Assembly (NCBI GenBank): GCA_942490645.1
Contig: CALNXN010000007.1
Coordinates: 186,001-250,000, forward strand
DNA: 64,000 nucleotides
DNA from: CALNXN01 sp942490645
GTDB lineage: Bacteria; Pseudomonadota; Alphaproteobacteria; Rhodobacterales; Rhodobacteraceae
Reading direction: 5' to 3'
Shown: one piece after another, positions 44,683 to 54,016 of the stretch
Layout of the letters: every line of letters starts with the position of its first letter
Position numbering within the stretch: position 1 is the first letter of the stretch
The notes under the pieces: generated by a model
The model's database searches: none
The model's input: the letters and a program-made list of their open reading frames with translations, nothing else
Told to the model about the DNA's origin: nothing
Position numbers and translations under genes: made by a program

Positions 44683-45290
44683 GAGGTTACCTTTCGATCA
44701 GGAGGCGCAAACCAAGCGCGCCCAATAGGGTGGCGGCGATCCGGTCCAGCACAGGTTTGGCCCGCAGATAGCCGCGCCGCGCGGAGGCGGCTGGACAAGA
44801 GGGTTGCAAAAGCGGTGTAGAACATCACCTCGAGAAGCCAGTGGTTGGCGACGATGATGGCGATCTCATGCGCGCGCAGTCCCTGCGGAAAGACGACAAC
44901 GATCACCGCGGCGGCGAACAGTACGGATTTGGGGTTGGCCAGATTGACCAGCACACCATCGACAAAGGCACGGCCGCGCGGTGTCGCCGCCTCTCCCATT
45001 GGAGCCTTGGCGCCGCGCCAAGTCATGATGGCTAGATAAATCAGATAAAGCGCGCCGCCGACTTTCAGAAACGTATAAGCCCAAGGAAAGAGCGCGAACA
45101 CGCTTTCCAGACCGAGCAGCGCGGCCAGCGTCCAAGTGGCCGCCATCGTCGCCAGCCCGAACCCCGTGGCGATGCCCGCTGCACGCCCGGCCGACACGCT
45201 GGTCTTGATGGCAAACAACAGCGCCGCCCCCGGGCTGGCGATGGCCGCGATCAAAACGACGTTGAAAGCCAAAAGGCTCTCCCAGCTCAT
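44679..45290 (-). CDS. LysE family amino acid exporter, C-terminus frameshifted
   Basis: A 203-residue protein as written. The first 165 residues are a normal LysE/RhtB exporter with six hydrophobic segments and the SPGAALLFAIKTSVSAGRAAG loop near 20. After LLSSRL the tail is Arg/Pro-rich and unlike the family, whereas a one-base shift near 44785-44790 gives a normal last helix (DRIAATLLGALGLRLLIER) and a stop at 44687. So the true gene probably spans 44687-45290 with an extra C in this sequence. Its start overlaps the fabI stop (ATGA). Confidence 0.8.
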   Translation of the reverse strand: MSWESLLAFNVVLIAAIASPGAALLFAIKTSVSAGRAAGIATGFGLATMAATWTLAALLGLESVFALFPWAYTFLKVGGALYLIYLAIMTWRGAKAPMGEAATPRGRAFVDGVLVNLANPKSVLFAAAVIVVVFPQGLRAHEIAIIVANHWLLEVMFYTAFATLLSSRLRAARLSAGQTCAGPDRRHPIGRAWFAPPDRKVTS

Positions 45291-46093
45291 TCCTTGGCCA
45301 TATCCGGTGCATCGACCGCCTTCATGCCGACCACATGATACCCTGCATCCACATGCAGGTTTTCACCCGTCGTGCCGGACCCCAGATCAGACAGCAGGAA
45401 CAGGGCAGCCTTGCCGACGTCTTCGGTGGTGACGTTGCGGCGCAGGGGCGAGTTGTATTCGTTCCACTTCATGATGTAGCGGAAATCGCCGATGCCGGAA
45501 GCCGCCAGCGTCTTGATCGGCCCGGCCGAAATCGCGTTGACGCGGATGCCATCCTTGCCCAGATCCTCGGCCAGATATTTCACCGACGCTTCCAGCGCAG
45601 CCTTGGCCACACCCATGACGTTATAATGCGGCATGACTTTTTCCGCGCCGTAATACGTCAGTGTCAGGCAAGATCCGCCCGCGTTCATCATCTTTTCCGC
45701 GCGCTGAACAACGGCAGTGAACGAATAGACCGAAATATCCATCGACATGGTGAAATTGGCGCGGCTGGTGTCAACATAGCGTCCGCGCAACTCGTTTTTG
45801 TCGGAAAACCCAATAGCGTGCACCACGAAATCAAGGCTGCCCCAACGCTCTTTGAGCGCGTCGAACAGCGCATCTATTGACGTTTCATCGCCCACGTCGC
45901 AAGGCAGCACGATGTCGCTTCCCAATTGCGCGGCCAATGGATCGACCCGTTTTTTCAGCGCATCCCCCTGATAGGAAAACGCCAGTTCAGCGCCTGCTTC
46001 GGCGCAGGTCTTGGCGATGCCCCATGCGATGGACTTGTCATTGGCCAGCCCCATGATCAGGCCGCGTTTGCCTGCCAGCAGTTCATTTGCCAT
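45287..46093 (-). CDS. fabI: Enoyl-[acyl-carrier-protein] reductase (NADH), FabI
   Basis: A 268-residue short-chain reductase that finishes each fatty acid elongation cycle. The NAD motif GLANDKSIAWGIAKTCAEAGA, the catalytic Tyr/Lys pair in YYGAEKVMPHYNVMGVAKAALE, and the family end HVDAGYHVVGMKAVD are present. Length is usual; triclosan-sensitive type features are likely but not proven. It overlaps the downstream exporter gene by four bases and is preceded by a promoter-bearing gap shared with pdxH. Confidence 0.96.
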   Translation of the reverse strand: MANELLAGKRGLIMGLANDKSIAWGIAKTCAEAGAELAFSYQGDALKKRVDPLAAQLGSDIVLPCDVGDETSIDALFDALKERWGSLDFVVHAIGFSDKNELRGRYVDTSRANFTMSMDISVYSFTAVVQRAEKMMNAGGSCLTLTYYGAEKVMPHYNVMGVAKAALEASVKYLAEDLGKDGIRVNAISAGPIKTLAASGIGDFRYIMKWNEYNSPLRRNVTTEDVGKAALFLLSDLGSGTTGENLHVDAGYHVVGMKAVDAPDMAKE

Positions 46094-46247
46094 ATCGGCC
46101 CCTCGTGGTTTTTTCGGTTTGTTATATCGTCTTATCTATGCGCGACGTTTAGGCGAAAGTCGGTGGTCCATCAAGGCCAGCGACCTAGCGGCTTGACGTT
46201 TGAGGCAAATAAGTCAAGTGATGGATCAAGGGCTAGGGAGACAGTGT

Positions 46248-46853
46248 ATGGAAACCAGGGATGGCAAGTTCGCCGGAAACGATCCTTTCGAAATTGCAAA
46301 GGTATGGCTGAAGGAGGCGGAAGCCGCGGAGGTCAACGACCCCAATGCGATTTCGCTCTCAACTGTTGATTCGACCGGATTGCCCAATGCGCGTATGGTG
46401 CTTTTAAAAGGAATCGATGCGGATGCGTTTGTGTTCTACACAAATTACGAGAGCGCCAAGGCTGCGGAATTGGACGGCGCCAAGAAGGCTGCGTTCGTGA
46501 TGCACTGGAAATCCTTGCGGCGCCAAATCCGGGTAAGGGGCTTGGTGGAGCGTGAAGATGGCCCAAAAGCGGATGAGTACTTTGCGTCAAGATCGCTCAA
46601 GAGCAGACTGGGTGCATGGGCGTCAAAGCAGTCGCAACCGCTCAGCAGCCGGACCGCTTTGATGGCTGAAGTGGCCAAGGTGACGGCACGTCACGGCACG
46701 AATCCAAAACGGCCTCCGTTCTGGGGCGGTTACCGGGTTATGCCGCTGGAGATTGAATTTTGGGCAGATGGGGATTTCCGTCTGCATGATCGTTTTGTGT
46801 GGAGACGCAGTGACCTTACGGCAAGGTGGGATGTTCAAAGACTCAACCCATAA
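46248..46853 (+). CDS. pdxH: Pyridoxine/pyridoxamine 5'-phosphate oxidase
   Basis: A 201-residue FMN enzyme making pyridoxal phosphate. FMN and substrate motifs seen include LPNARMVLLKGIDADAFVFYTN, KSLRRQIRVRG, SRLGAWASKQSQPLSSR and FWGGYRVMPLEIEFW. The start at 46248 (METRDGKFAG) aligns with the family start; GGGAG precedes it. By eye its codons are less GC-ending than those of neighbours such as fabI, hinting at a different history, but the effect is mild. Confidence 0.95.
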   Translation: METRDGKFAGNDPFEIAKVWLKEAEAAEVNDPNAISLSTVDSTGLPNARMVLLKGIDADAFVFYTNYESAKAAELDGAKKAAFVMHWKSLRRQIRVRGLVEREDGPKADEYFASRSLKSRLGAWASKQSQPLSSRTALMAEVAKVTARHGTNPKRPPFWGGYRVMPLEIEFWADGDFRLHDRFVWRRSDLTARWDVQRLNP

Positions 46854-47056
46854 TAGAGTTGTTCGGAATTCGAGGTGAATTTGCAATCAGTGGTAGAAGT
46901 ATTGGAACAAAGTTGCGTGTGAGCGTGTTTTTACTGGTCGAAATCCAAGAATAACCAAGGACGAAACGTGAATAGTGGTGTGAAAACGCGGCGGATTGGG
47001 TAAAGTCCGCGCACGCGCCGTAACCGAAACATGAGACTGAGGCTTGAGACAAATTC

Positions 47057-47608
47057 GTGACGGACAACAGTGCGATTGAAACAGAAGACCAATCCACACC
47101 CGTAAGGGGTGTTGTGAAATGGTTTGACCCAATTAAGGGGTTTGGATTTGTCATCGCTGATGCCGGTGGCCCGGACATCTTGTTGCACGTCAACGTTTTG
47201 AGGAATTTCGGTCAAAGCTCGGTTGCGGATGGCGCACGGGTAGAGCTGGAAGTGCAAAACACGCAGCGCGGCGTGCAGGCCACTCAGGTGCTCAACCTCG
47301 AGCCGCCTCTTATCGAAGGTGGCGTCGGTCTGAGCGACATCGCCGAGCTGGATGCCGAAGCGGTGTCTGCCGCTCCACTGGAAGCTGCGCGCGTGAAATG
47401 GTTCGACAAGGGCAAGGGGTTCGGCTTTGCCAATGTTTTTGGCCGCCGCGATGATGTGTTCTTGCACGTCGAGGTTCTGCGCCGCTCGGGCTTGTCGGAT
47501 TTACAACCGGGCGAGGCGCTGGCGCTGCGCGTGATCCAGGGCAAACGCGGCCACATGGCCGCCGAAGTCTTTGCCTGGGAAGCGGCCCTCGACACTGATA
47601 CGGAATGA
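47057..47608 (+). CDS. Tandem cold-shock domain protein
   Basis: A 183-residue RNA/DNA-binding protein with two cold-shock domains: residues about 17-80 (GVVKWFDPIKGFGFV, DILLHVNVLRNFG) and 110-175 (ARVKWFDKGKGFGFAN, DVFLHVEVLRRSG). Both RNP1 motifs are intact. Double-domain forms are usual in Rhodobacteraceae, single-domain CspA being the rule elsewhere. It starts from GTG and its stop overlaps the next gene as ATGA. A 200-base leader upstream (46854-47056) is unexplained and might carry regulation. Confidence 0.9.
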   Translation: MTDNSAIETEDQSTPVRGVVKWFDPIKGFGFVIADAGGPDILLHVNVLRNFGQSSVADGARVELEVQNTQRGVQATQVLNLEPPLIEGGVGLSDIAELDAEAVSAAPLEAARVKWFDKGKGFGFANVFGRRDDVFLHVEVLRRSGLSDLQPGEALALRVIQGKRGHMAAEVFAWEAALDTDTE

Positions 47609-48072
47609 AACGGACGATCATCGCGGCTGTGATCTGGACACTGTGCGCCGTTGCGAGTGCGGCACAGGAGTGCCGCGACGACACCGTGTACCTCAAGGGG
47701 GATTGGGGCAGCGCGCGGTTCACGGTCGAAGTTGCGGATGATCGTGCGGAGCGGGCACAAGGCTTGATGTTTCGCGAAAGCCTGCCAACTGCATCGGGTA
47801 TGTTGTTCGTCTACGAGCGCCCGCAGCGGTTGTCATTCTGGATGCGGAACACGCTGATCGAGCTGGATTTGCTATTTATCGACCCGAGCGGAGAGGTGCG
47901 CCACATTCATCACCGCGCGCAGCCTCTGGATGAAACGCCCATCGAAGGCGGACGGGGTCTGACGCATGTGCTCGAAATCAACGGTGGATTGGCCGAGCGG
48001 ATGGGGATTGCCGTCGGCAGCGTCGTGCGGCACCCGACATTTTCGAAAGATCAGGCAATCTGGCCCTGTTAG
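47605..48072 (+). CDS. DUF192 family exported protein
   Basis: A 155-residue protein with a signal peptide (about residues 1-20, MKRTIIAAVIWTLCAVASA) and the DUF192 core: RAQGLMFRESLPTASGMLFVY and LSFWMRNTLIELDLLFIDPSG and LEINGGLAERMGI. The function of the family is not known; it is periplasmic or outer-surface. It is translationally coupled to the tandem cold-shock gene, a pairing common in this family. The frame ends 41 bases before tRNA-Pro. Confidence 0.88.
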   Translation: MKRTIIAAVIWTLCAVASAAQECRDDTVYLKGDWGSARFTVEVADDRAERAQGLMFRESLPTASGMLFVYERPQRLSFWMRNTLIELDLLFIDPSGEVRHIHHRAQPLDETPIEGGRGLTHVLEINGGLAERMGIAVGSVVRHPTFSKDQAIWPC

Positions 48073-48113
48073 GGCTTTTCAAATCCGCAGATGGGTACTA
48101 AAGAGACCAAAGT

Positions 48114-48190
48114 CGGAGCGTGGCGCAGCCTGGTAGCGCACCTGTTTTGGGTACAGGGGGTCGGAGGTTCGAATCCTCTCGCTCCGACCA
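48114..48190 (+). tRNA. tRNA-Pro (anticodon TGG)
   Basis: A 77-base cloverleaf. The acceptor stem CGGAGCG / CGCTCCG is perfect, followed by A and a genomic CCA. The anticodon arm CCTGT-TTTGGGT-ACAGG puts TGG at positions 34-36, reading proline CCN codons. The T arm GGTTCGAATCC and the D arm GCGC-AGCCTGGTA-GCGC are normal. An intrinsic terminator follows. Confidence 0.97.
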
Positions 48191-48194
48191 CTTC

Positions 48195-48219
48195 AAAGGC
48201 ACCCTTCGGGGTGCCTTTT
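48195..48219 (+). terminator. Rho-independent terminator after tRNA-Pro
   Basis: A 10-bp stem AAAGGCACCC / GGGTGCCTTT with a TTCG loop and a final T follows the tRNA by five bases. Confidence 0.85.
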
Positions 48220-48223
48220 GCTT

Positions 48224-48239
48224 TCACCATATATAGTGG
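48224..48239 (+). promoter_or_regulatory. NrdR-like box 1 before nrdJ
   Basis: TCACCATATATAGTGG agrees with the NrdR box consensus acaCwAtATaTwGtgt at 13 of 16 positions. NrdR represses ribonucleotide reductase genes in response to dNTP/ATP and normally binds two boxes. Confidence 0.55.
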
Positions 48240-48264
48240 CTGTGTGAAGCGCTTGCCCGTATCC

Positions 48265-48280
48265 TCGCTATATATGGGGA
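48265..48280 (+). promoter_or_regulatory. NrdR-like box 2 before nrdJ
   Basis: TCGCTATATATGGGGA is a weaker match (11 of 16, AT core intact), starting 41 bases after box 1, close to four helical turns, so both would face the same side of DNA. Confidence 0.45.
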
Positions 48281-48398
48281 TGCAAGCTGGTGCGTTGTGG
48301 CGGGCGCGCTACAAAATTGTAACACTTTCGGCGTATCATCTGTGCGGTTCTCACGCGGATACAGACACCGTCAAAGTTGTGCACATAGCTGCGCGCAA

Positions 48399-48407
48399 TG
48401 TGGATAA
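48399..48407 (-). promoter_or_regulatory. Perfect DnaA box
   Basis: TGTGGATAA on the plus strand is the exact complement of the DnaA box TTATCCACA. It is a single copy in the nrdJ control region and not part of an origin-like cluster, so a regulatory role at nrdJ is the likeliest reading. Confidence 0.6.
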
Positions 48408-48505
48408 ACTCATCCATAACTTAAACTGACAGGTCTAAGCCTGCGGCTTTATTCACTTATTCGATGACGGTCGCAGCGACCCGTAAAACGGGTGTTCTGG
48501 GGATA

Positions 48506-48520
48506 TTAACCTGACGTTAA
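48506..48520 (+). promoter_or_regulatory. CtrA binding site
   Basis: TTAA-CCTGACG-TTAA fits the full CtrA consensus TTAA-N7-TTAA. It lies about 347 bases before the nrdJ start, with a GAATC methylation site nearby. Confidence 0.55.
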
Positions 48521-48866
48521 GTTGTTGAATCACGTGAGCGCCGAAGCGGCTCAAAATCTGTTATCCGTCAAGCCCTCCTTGCCTAAAAAAAAGATAAAAA
48601 GAGCGTTGACCGGATAGGGTGTCTTACGTCAGGTTGTGCGGGCCGACGATGACGCCACAACATGTAGTGGTTAAACGCTCAGGGGCGGATCGACGGGACG
48701 AGGGTAGGCAGACGATACTAAATTCGATCTGAAAGCGGTGCAACCACGCGATGTCGGGGGTGCAACGGTGACTTTTACCCAAGTGCCAGCGGCAGACAGG
48801 TTGGGGGCGGCTTGAGGTATCAAGTACGGCTCCTTGGATGAAGACGCTGAGAATGAGGCAGCACCA

Positions 48867-51800
48867 ATGAAAATAGAACGTAAATTCACCAAGGCCGGGC
48901 AAGACGCTTACGCAGAGCTTGATTTCATCACGACCGTTTCCGAAATCCGCAATCCGGACGGGAAGGTGGTGTTCCGTCTCGACGACGTTGAAGTGCCCGA
49001 GGGCTGGAGCCAGGTCGCCAGCGACGTCATCGCCCAGAAGTATTTCCGCAAGGCCGGCGTGCCGTCCGCCACCAAGCCGGTCAAGGAAAAGGGCGTGCCC
49101 GAGTTCCTGTGGCGCTCGGTCCCCGAAGGCGCTGGCCGAGTTGCCCGAGGATGAACGGCGGCGAGACCTCCTCCAAGCAGGTGTTCGACCGTCTGGCGGG
49201 CGCATGGGCCTACTGGGGCTGGAAGGGCGGCTATTTCACCACCGAAGAAGACGCGCGCGCCTATTACGACGAAATGCGCCACATGCTGGCCAGCCAGCGC
49301 GCCGCGCCCAACAGCCCGCAGTGGTTCAACACCGGCCTGCACTGGGCCTACGGCATCGACGGCCCCGCGCAGGGCCACCACTATGTCGACTACAAGACCG
49401 GCAAGCTGACCAAATCCAAATCCTCCTACGAGCATCCGCAGCCGCATGCCTGCTTTATCCAGTCCGTCTCAGGACGATCTGGTGAATGATGGTGGCATCA
49501 TGGATCTGTGGGTGCGCGAGGCGCGTCTGTTCAAATACGGCTCCGGCACCGGCACCAACTTCTCGTCCCTGCGCGGCGAGGGCGAAAAGCTGTCGGGCGG
49601 CGGCAAATCCTCCGGCCTGATGGGCTTTCTCAAGATCGGTGACCGCGCAGCGGGTGCGATCAAATCGGGCGGCACCACGCGCCGCGCGGCCAAGATGGTC
49701 ATCGTCGATGCCGACCACCCCGACATCGAGGATTTCATCAACTGGAAGGTCATCGAAGAGCAGAAAGTGGCCAGCATCGTCGCCGGCTCCAAGATGCACG
49801 AGCAGAAACTCAACCTGCTCTTTGCCGCGATCGCAAAATGGGACGGCGCCGAAGCCGATGCCTATGACCCCGCCAAGAACGAGGCGCTGAAACAGGCGAT
49901 CCGCGAGGCGAAAAAGGTCTCCATCCCCGAGACCTACGTCAAGCGCGTGCTGGATTACGCCAAGCAGGGCCACACCAGCATCGAGTTCCCCACATACGAC
50001 ACCGACTGGGACTCGGAAGCCTACAACTCGGTCTCCGGCCAGAACTCCAACAACTCGATCCGCGTCACCAACGCCTTCCTGACGGCCGTTGAAAAAGACG
50101 CCGACTGGCAGCTGATCAACCGCGTCGACGGCAAGGTCACCAAGACCGTCAAGGCCCGCGATCTGTGGGAGCAGGTCGGCCACGCCGCCTGGGCCTGCGC
50201 CGATCCCGGCATCCAGTATCACGACACGGTCAACGACTGGCACACCTGCCCCGAAGACGGCGCGATCCGCGGCTCGAACCCCTGTTCGGAATACATGTTC
50301 CTCGACGACACGGCCTGCAACCTCGCGTCGATGAACCTGCTGACCTTCCTCAAGGACGGCGAGTTCCAGATCGAAGACTACATGCACGCCAGCGCGCCTG
50401 TGGACCGTGACGCTGGAAATCTCGGTGATGATGGCGCAGTTCCCGTCCAAGGAAATCGCGCAGCGGTCCTACGACTTCCGCACGCTGGGTCTGGGCTATG
50501 CCAACATCGGCGGCTTGCTGATGAACATGGGCTACTCCTATGACAGCGACCGAGGGCCGCGCGCTCTGCGGTGCGCTGACCGCGATCATGACCGGTGTGT
50601 CCTATGCCACCTCCGCCGAAATGGCGGGCGAGCTGGGTGCCTTCCCGGGCTACGCCAAGAACGCCGACCACATGCTGCGCGTCATCCGCAACCACCGCCG
50701 CGCCGCTTATGGCGAAACGTCCGGCTATGAAGCGATGAACGTCAACCCAGTTGCCCTCGATTCCGCGAACTGTCCGGACCAGCGGCTGGTGCGAACTGGC
50801 CAAGAAGGCTTGGGACGAGGCGCTGACGCTGGGCGAAAAGCACGGCTACCGCAACGCGCAATCCACCGTGATCGCGCCCACCGGCACCATCGGTCTGGTG
50901 ATGGATTGCGACACCACCGGCATCGAGCCGGACTTCGCGCTGGTGAAGTTCAAGAAGCTGGCCGGCGGCGGCTACTTCAAGATCATCAACCAATCGGTGC
51001 CCGCCGCGCTTGAAAAGCTGGGCTACGGCTCGGCGCAGATCGAAGAGATCGTGGCCTATGCGGTCGGTCACGGCTCCATCGGCAATGCGCCCGGCATCAA
51101 CCACACCTCGCTGGCCGGGCACGGTTTCGGCCCCAATGAGCTTGCCAAGGTCGACGCCGCGCTGGCTGCCGCCTTCGACATCCGCTTTGTGTTCAACCAG
51201 TGGACGCTGGGCGAGGAGTTCTGCACGCAAGTCCTTGGCATCCCTGCCGAAAAGCTGAACGATCCGACCTTCGACCTGCTGAAGTCCCTGGGCTTCTCGC
51301 GCAAGGACATCGAGGCGGCCAACGATCACGTCTGCGGAACGATGACGCTGGAAGGCGCGCCTTTCCTCAAAGACGAGCATCTGCCGATCTTCGATTGCGC
51401 CAACCCCTGCGGCAAGAAGGGCAAGCGCTATCTGTCGGTCAACAGCCACATCTACATGATGGCCGCGGCGCAAAGCTTCATCTCGGGCGCGATCTCCAAG
51501 ACGATCAACATGCCCAACGATGCCACCATCGAGGACTGCCAGAAGGCCTATGAGCTCAGCTGGTCGCTGGGGGTCAAGGCCAACGCGCTCTACCGCGACG
51601 GCTCGAAACTGAGCCAGCCTCTGGCGGCCAGCCTCGTCGAAGACGACGAGGACGCGCAGGAGATCCTGGAAAGCGGCAGCCAGCAGGAAAAGGCCACCGT
51701 CCTGGCCGAGAAGATCGTCGAGAAGATCATCATCAAGGAGATCGTCAAGTCTCACCGCGAGAAGATGCCGCAGCGCCGCAAGGGCTACACGCAAAAGGCC

Positions 51801-52527
51801 ATCGTCGGCGGTCACAAGGTCTATCTGCGCACCGGCGAATATGAAGACGGCAAGCTCGGCGAGATCTTCATCGACATGCACAAGGAGGGTGCGGGCTTCC
51901 GCGCGATGATGAACAACTTCGCCATCGCCGTCTCCGTGGGCCTGCAATACGGTGTGCCGCTGGAGGAGTTCGTGGACGCCTTCACCTTCACCAAGTTCGA
52001 GCCCGCGGGCATGGTGCAGGGCAACGAGACGATCAAGAACGCGACCTCGATCCTCGATTACATCTTCCGCGAACTGGCGGTGTCCTACCTGGACCGGACC
52101 GATCTTGCCCATGTGCAGCCCGAAGGCGCCAGCTTCGACGACCTCGGGCGCGGCGAGGAGGAAGGCGTGCGCAACGTGGCGGAACTGTGCGAAACGGCGG
52201 CGACCAAGTCGCTGGAAGTGCTCAAGCAAGATCAGCTCCACCGGCTACCTGCGCAACCGTCTGCCACAGGAACTGGTGGTGCTGCAGGGCGGGCAATCGG
52301 GTGCGGTGGCCTTCGCGGGCAGCGCCGATGGCGGCCAATGGCGGCGGGGTCGCGGTGGCGATGTCCACCACGACCGTGGCCACGGCCAACCTCGATGCGC
52401 GCACCAAGGCCAAGATGCAGGGCTACGAGGGCGAAGCCTGCGGCGAATGCGGCAACTACACGCTGGTGCGCAACGGCACCTGCATGAAGTGCAACACCTG
52501 CGGCGGGACACGTCCGGGTGTAGCTAA
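48867..52527 (+). pseudogene. nrdJ: B12-dependent class II ribonucleotide reductase, nine frame breaks
   Basis: About 1216 residues if repaired, the usual length of the alphaproteobacterial adenosylcobalamin-dependent enzyme. It starts MKIERKFTKAGQDAYAELDF and includes KVFDRLAGAW-like, NPCSEYMFLDDTACNLASMN, a TSCPD-type region (GEIFIDMHKEGAGFRAMMNN) and a Cys-rich tail (CGECGNYTLVRNGTCMKCNTCG). Frame breaks lie near 49128, 49156, 49470, 50395, 50551, 50791, 52227, 52335 and 52505. Eight act as one extra base; the last as one missing or two extra. Amino acid identity is kept across each break, so the ancestor was intact very recently or the sequence is in error. Codons are strongly C/G-ending compared with neighbours. 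It makes deoxynucleotides and needs B12. Confidence 0.9.
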
Positions 52528-52534
52528 ACCAGAT

Positions 52535-52554
52535 CACGCCCCCACCGGGGCGTG
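52535..52554 (+). other. GC hairpin just after nrdJ
   Basis: A perfect 8-bp stem CACGCCCC / GGGGCGTG with loop CACC starts eight bases after the nrdJ stop. No T-run follows, so it may protect the mRNA end. A second possible stem, GGTGGGAA / TTCCCACC, is seen near 52600-52630. Confidence 0.45.
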
Positions 52555-52727
52555 TAGGGACCAATACCTTCCCCTGAAGGTCACGGTCCCGACGAATAGG
52601 GTGGGAACGGTACTTTGTTCCTTCCCACCTTTACAAGGGGCGGATGCGTTCGCTCTTGACGACGTTCAGGCCGCAGGCAGAAAAATACCGAGCGGTTAAC
52701 ATACTGAGCCTGAACGGCGAAACTGGA

Positions 52728-52757
52728 AGGGGAGCGTTCGCGCTCCCCCTTTTTTTG
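52728..52757 (+). terminator. Rho-independent terminator downstream of nrdJ
   Basis: AGGGGAGCG / CGCTCCCCT with a TTCG loop is followed by seven or eight T residues. It is about 200 bases after the nrdJ stop and 30 before the end of the convergent sigma factor gene. Confidence 0.88.
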
Positions 52758-52783
52758 TGCCGCCACAGCGACGGGACGCCGGA

Positions 52784-53287
52784 TCAGAAAAGCTCCAGCA
52801 CGGATCCCGATTTGCCCAGACCCAAAACGCTGCGCAGCTGTGCGCGCGCACGGGCGAGGCGGCTCATCACCGTGCCGACCCTGAGGCCCGTGAGACTGGC
52901 AAGCGCGGCGGGGCTTGTCTCTCCTGCGGCCACCAGTTGCATGAGCGCGCGCTGGTCTTCGGGCAGGCGCGCAATCGCGGCTTGCAGCTCTGCGCAGGCC
53001 AGACGCAGGGGCGCATCGGGTCCGATCTGGGCCATCTCGTCTTCCAGCGGATCGGTTGGCCTGCGATTGCGCCACCGTTGCCGGGCCAGGTTGCGCATTA
53101 TGGTCATCGCATAGCGGTCCAGTTCCGCCACTTTGTCGCCACGGCCCAACACTTTCCACAGCGTCAGCACAGTGTCCTGCAACAGGTCTTCTGCATCACT
53201 GGCGCTGTCGGACAGGCGCCGCGCTCGGGCGGTCAGCCGGGGCAAAAGGGCAACAAGGGGGGCGGGCAACTCAGTCAGGCGGTGCAT
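52784..53287 (-). CDS. ECF-type RNA polymerase sigma factor
   Basis: A 167-residue sigma-70 family protein. Region 2 (DAEDLLQDTVLTLWK near residues 31-45, then YAMTIMRNLARQRWR) and region 4 (ELQAAIARLPEDQRALMQLV, then TGLRVGTVMSRLARAR) are both present. No zinc-binding anti-sigma factor gene is adjacent. It is divergent from the EF-hand protein gene across 258 bases, an arrangement that suggests the sigma factor may transcribe that gene, although I could not find a convincing shared promoter pattern. Confidence 0.9.
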   Translation of the reverse strand: MHRLTELPAPLVALLPRLTARARRLSDSASDAEDLLQDTVLTLWKVLGRGDKVAELDRYAMTIMRNLARQRWRNRRPTDPLEDEMAQIGPDAPLRLACAELQAAIARLPEDQRALMQLVAAGETSPAALASLTGLRVGTVMSRLARARAQLRSVLGLGKSGSVLELF

Positions 53288-53545
53288 GCGATGATACTCC
53301 TTTTCGACATATGCTCTGCTAATTTGGTGATTTTTTCAGGCAGTTCCAGACGGGGGAAACCCGCCTATGGCGCCATTGCGCGCAAATTCGGCAAGCGGTC
53401 GCTGATGTGCACCGAATGGATCGGCAATCTTTGGCACGTGGCCGTCAGGGCCGGGACGCAAATGCGCATTCCTGCATCTTGTTCAGCAAGGGCGGCGATG
53501 ATGCTGGTCCTTACAAACGTGAAAACACGAAACGGGAGAACACCA

Positions 53546-53800
53546 ATGACCAAACTGACAAAACTCGCGCTGATCACATCCGCCATGCTGGCGTTTCCAG
53601 CCTACGCCATGAGCCAGAGTGCCGCCGAAATTGACGCCAACGGCGACGGCGTTCTGACCATCGATGAGGTGCAAGCCGCGTTTCCCGATACCACATCGGA
53701 GAGCTTTTCCACGATGGATCTGAACGCGGACGGCGCGCTCGATGACAGCGAAGTCGTCGCAGCACAAGAAGCGGGGCTGATGCCTTCGACTGACAGCTGA
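53546..53800 (+). CDS. Exported EF-hand calcium-binding protein
   Basis: An 84-residue protein with a signal peptide (MTKLTKLALITSAMLAFPA) and two EF-hand loops: DANGDGVLTIDE and DLNADGALDDSE, both with the key acidic and glycine positions. GGGAG lies before the ATG at 53546; a longer open frame upstream is not supported. Divergent from the sigma factor gene. Probably a periplasmic calcium-binding protein of unknown role. Confidence 0.85.
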   Translation: MTKLTKLALITSAMLAFPAYAMSQSAAEIDANGDGVLTIDEVQAAFPDTTSESFSTMDLNADGALDDSEVVAAQEAGLMPSTDS

Positions 53801-54016
53801 CGCATGAGGTTCGCCCGGCCTGAACCTGCAGCAATGCGGGTGAGGGTCGGGCGGGCAAGGCGATGACTGCAACGATATCTTGTTGAGCAGCCACGCCCAT
53901 ATGGGCCTTTGATCCGCCCCGTGCTTGGTCGCAGCGCGCGGGGTAGATACCATATGGGACACGGTGCCCGGTTCCCCCCCAAGGGTCGGGCACCGTCGTA
54001 TTTTTTGCACCTGTTT

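Larger units (their letters stand above)
48191..48866. other. 676-base control region upstream of nrdJ
   Basis: No ORF is supported here. The region starts with the tRNA-Pro terminator and then holds two NrdR-like boxes (48224-48280), a dyad TACAA-AA-TTGTA (48310-48321), a perfect DnaA box (48399-48407), a perfect CtrA site (48506-48520) and a GAATC CcrM-type methylation site (48527-48531). The last 250 bases before nrdJ look like a leader and can form a hairpin on GTTGTG (48633-48638) and CACAAC (48656-48661). I looked for a B12-riboswitch box and found none. Confidence 0.6.

Noticed and set aside
48399..48407. Replication origin at the DnaA box
   Set aside because: Only one perfect box and no AT-rich unwinding region or box cluster; a regulatory site is more likely.
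48540..48866. Cobalamin riboswitch before the B12-dependent reductase gene
   Set aside because: No B12-box-like sequence (GCCACTG type) is present.
48867..52527. Programmed frameshifting in nrdJ
   Set aside because: Nine sites without shared slippery sequence or stop codon context; error or decay explains them better.
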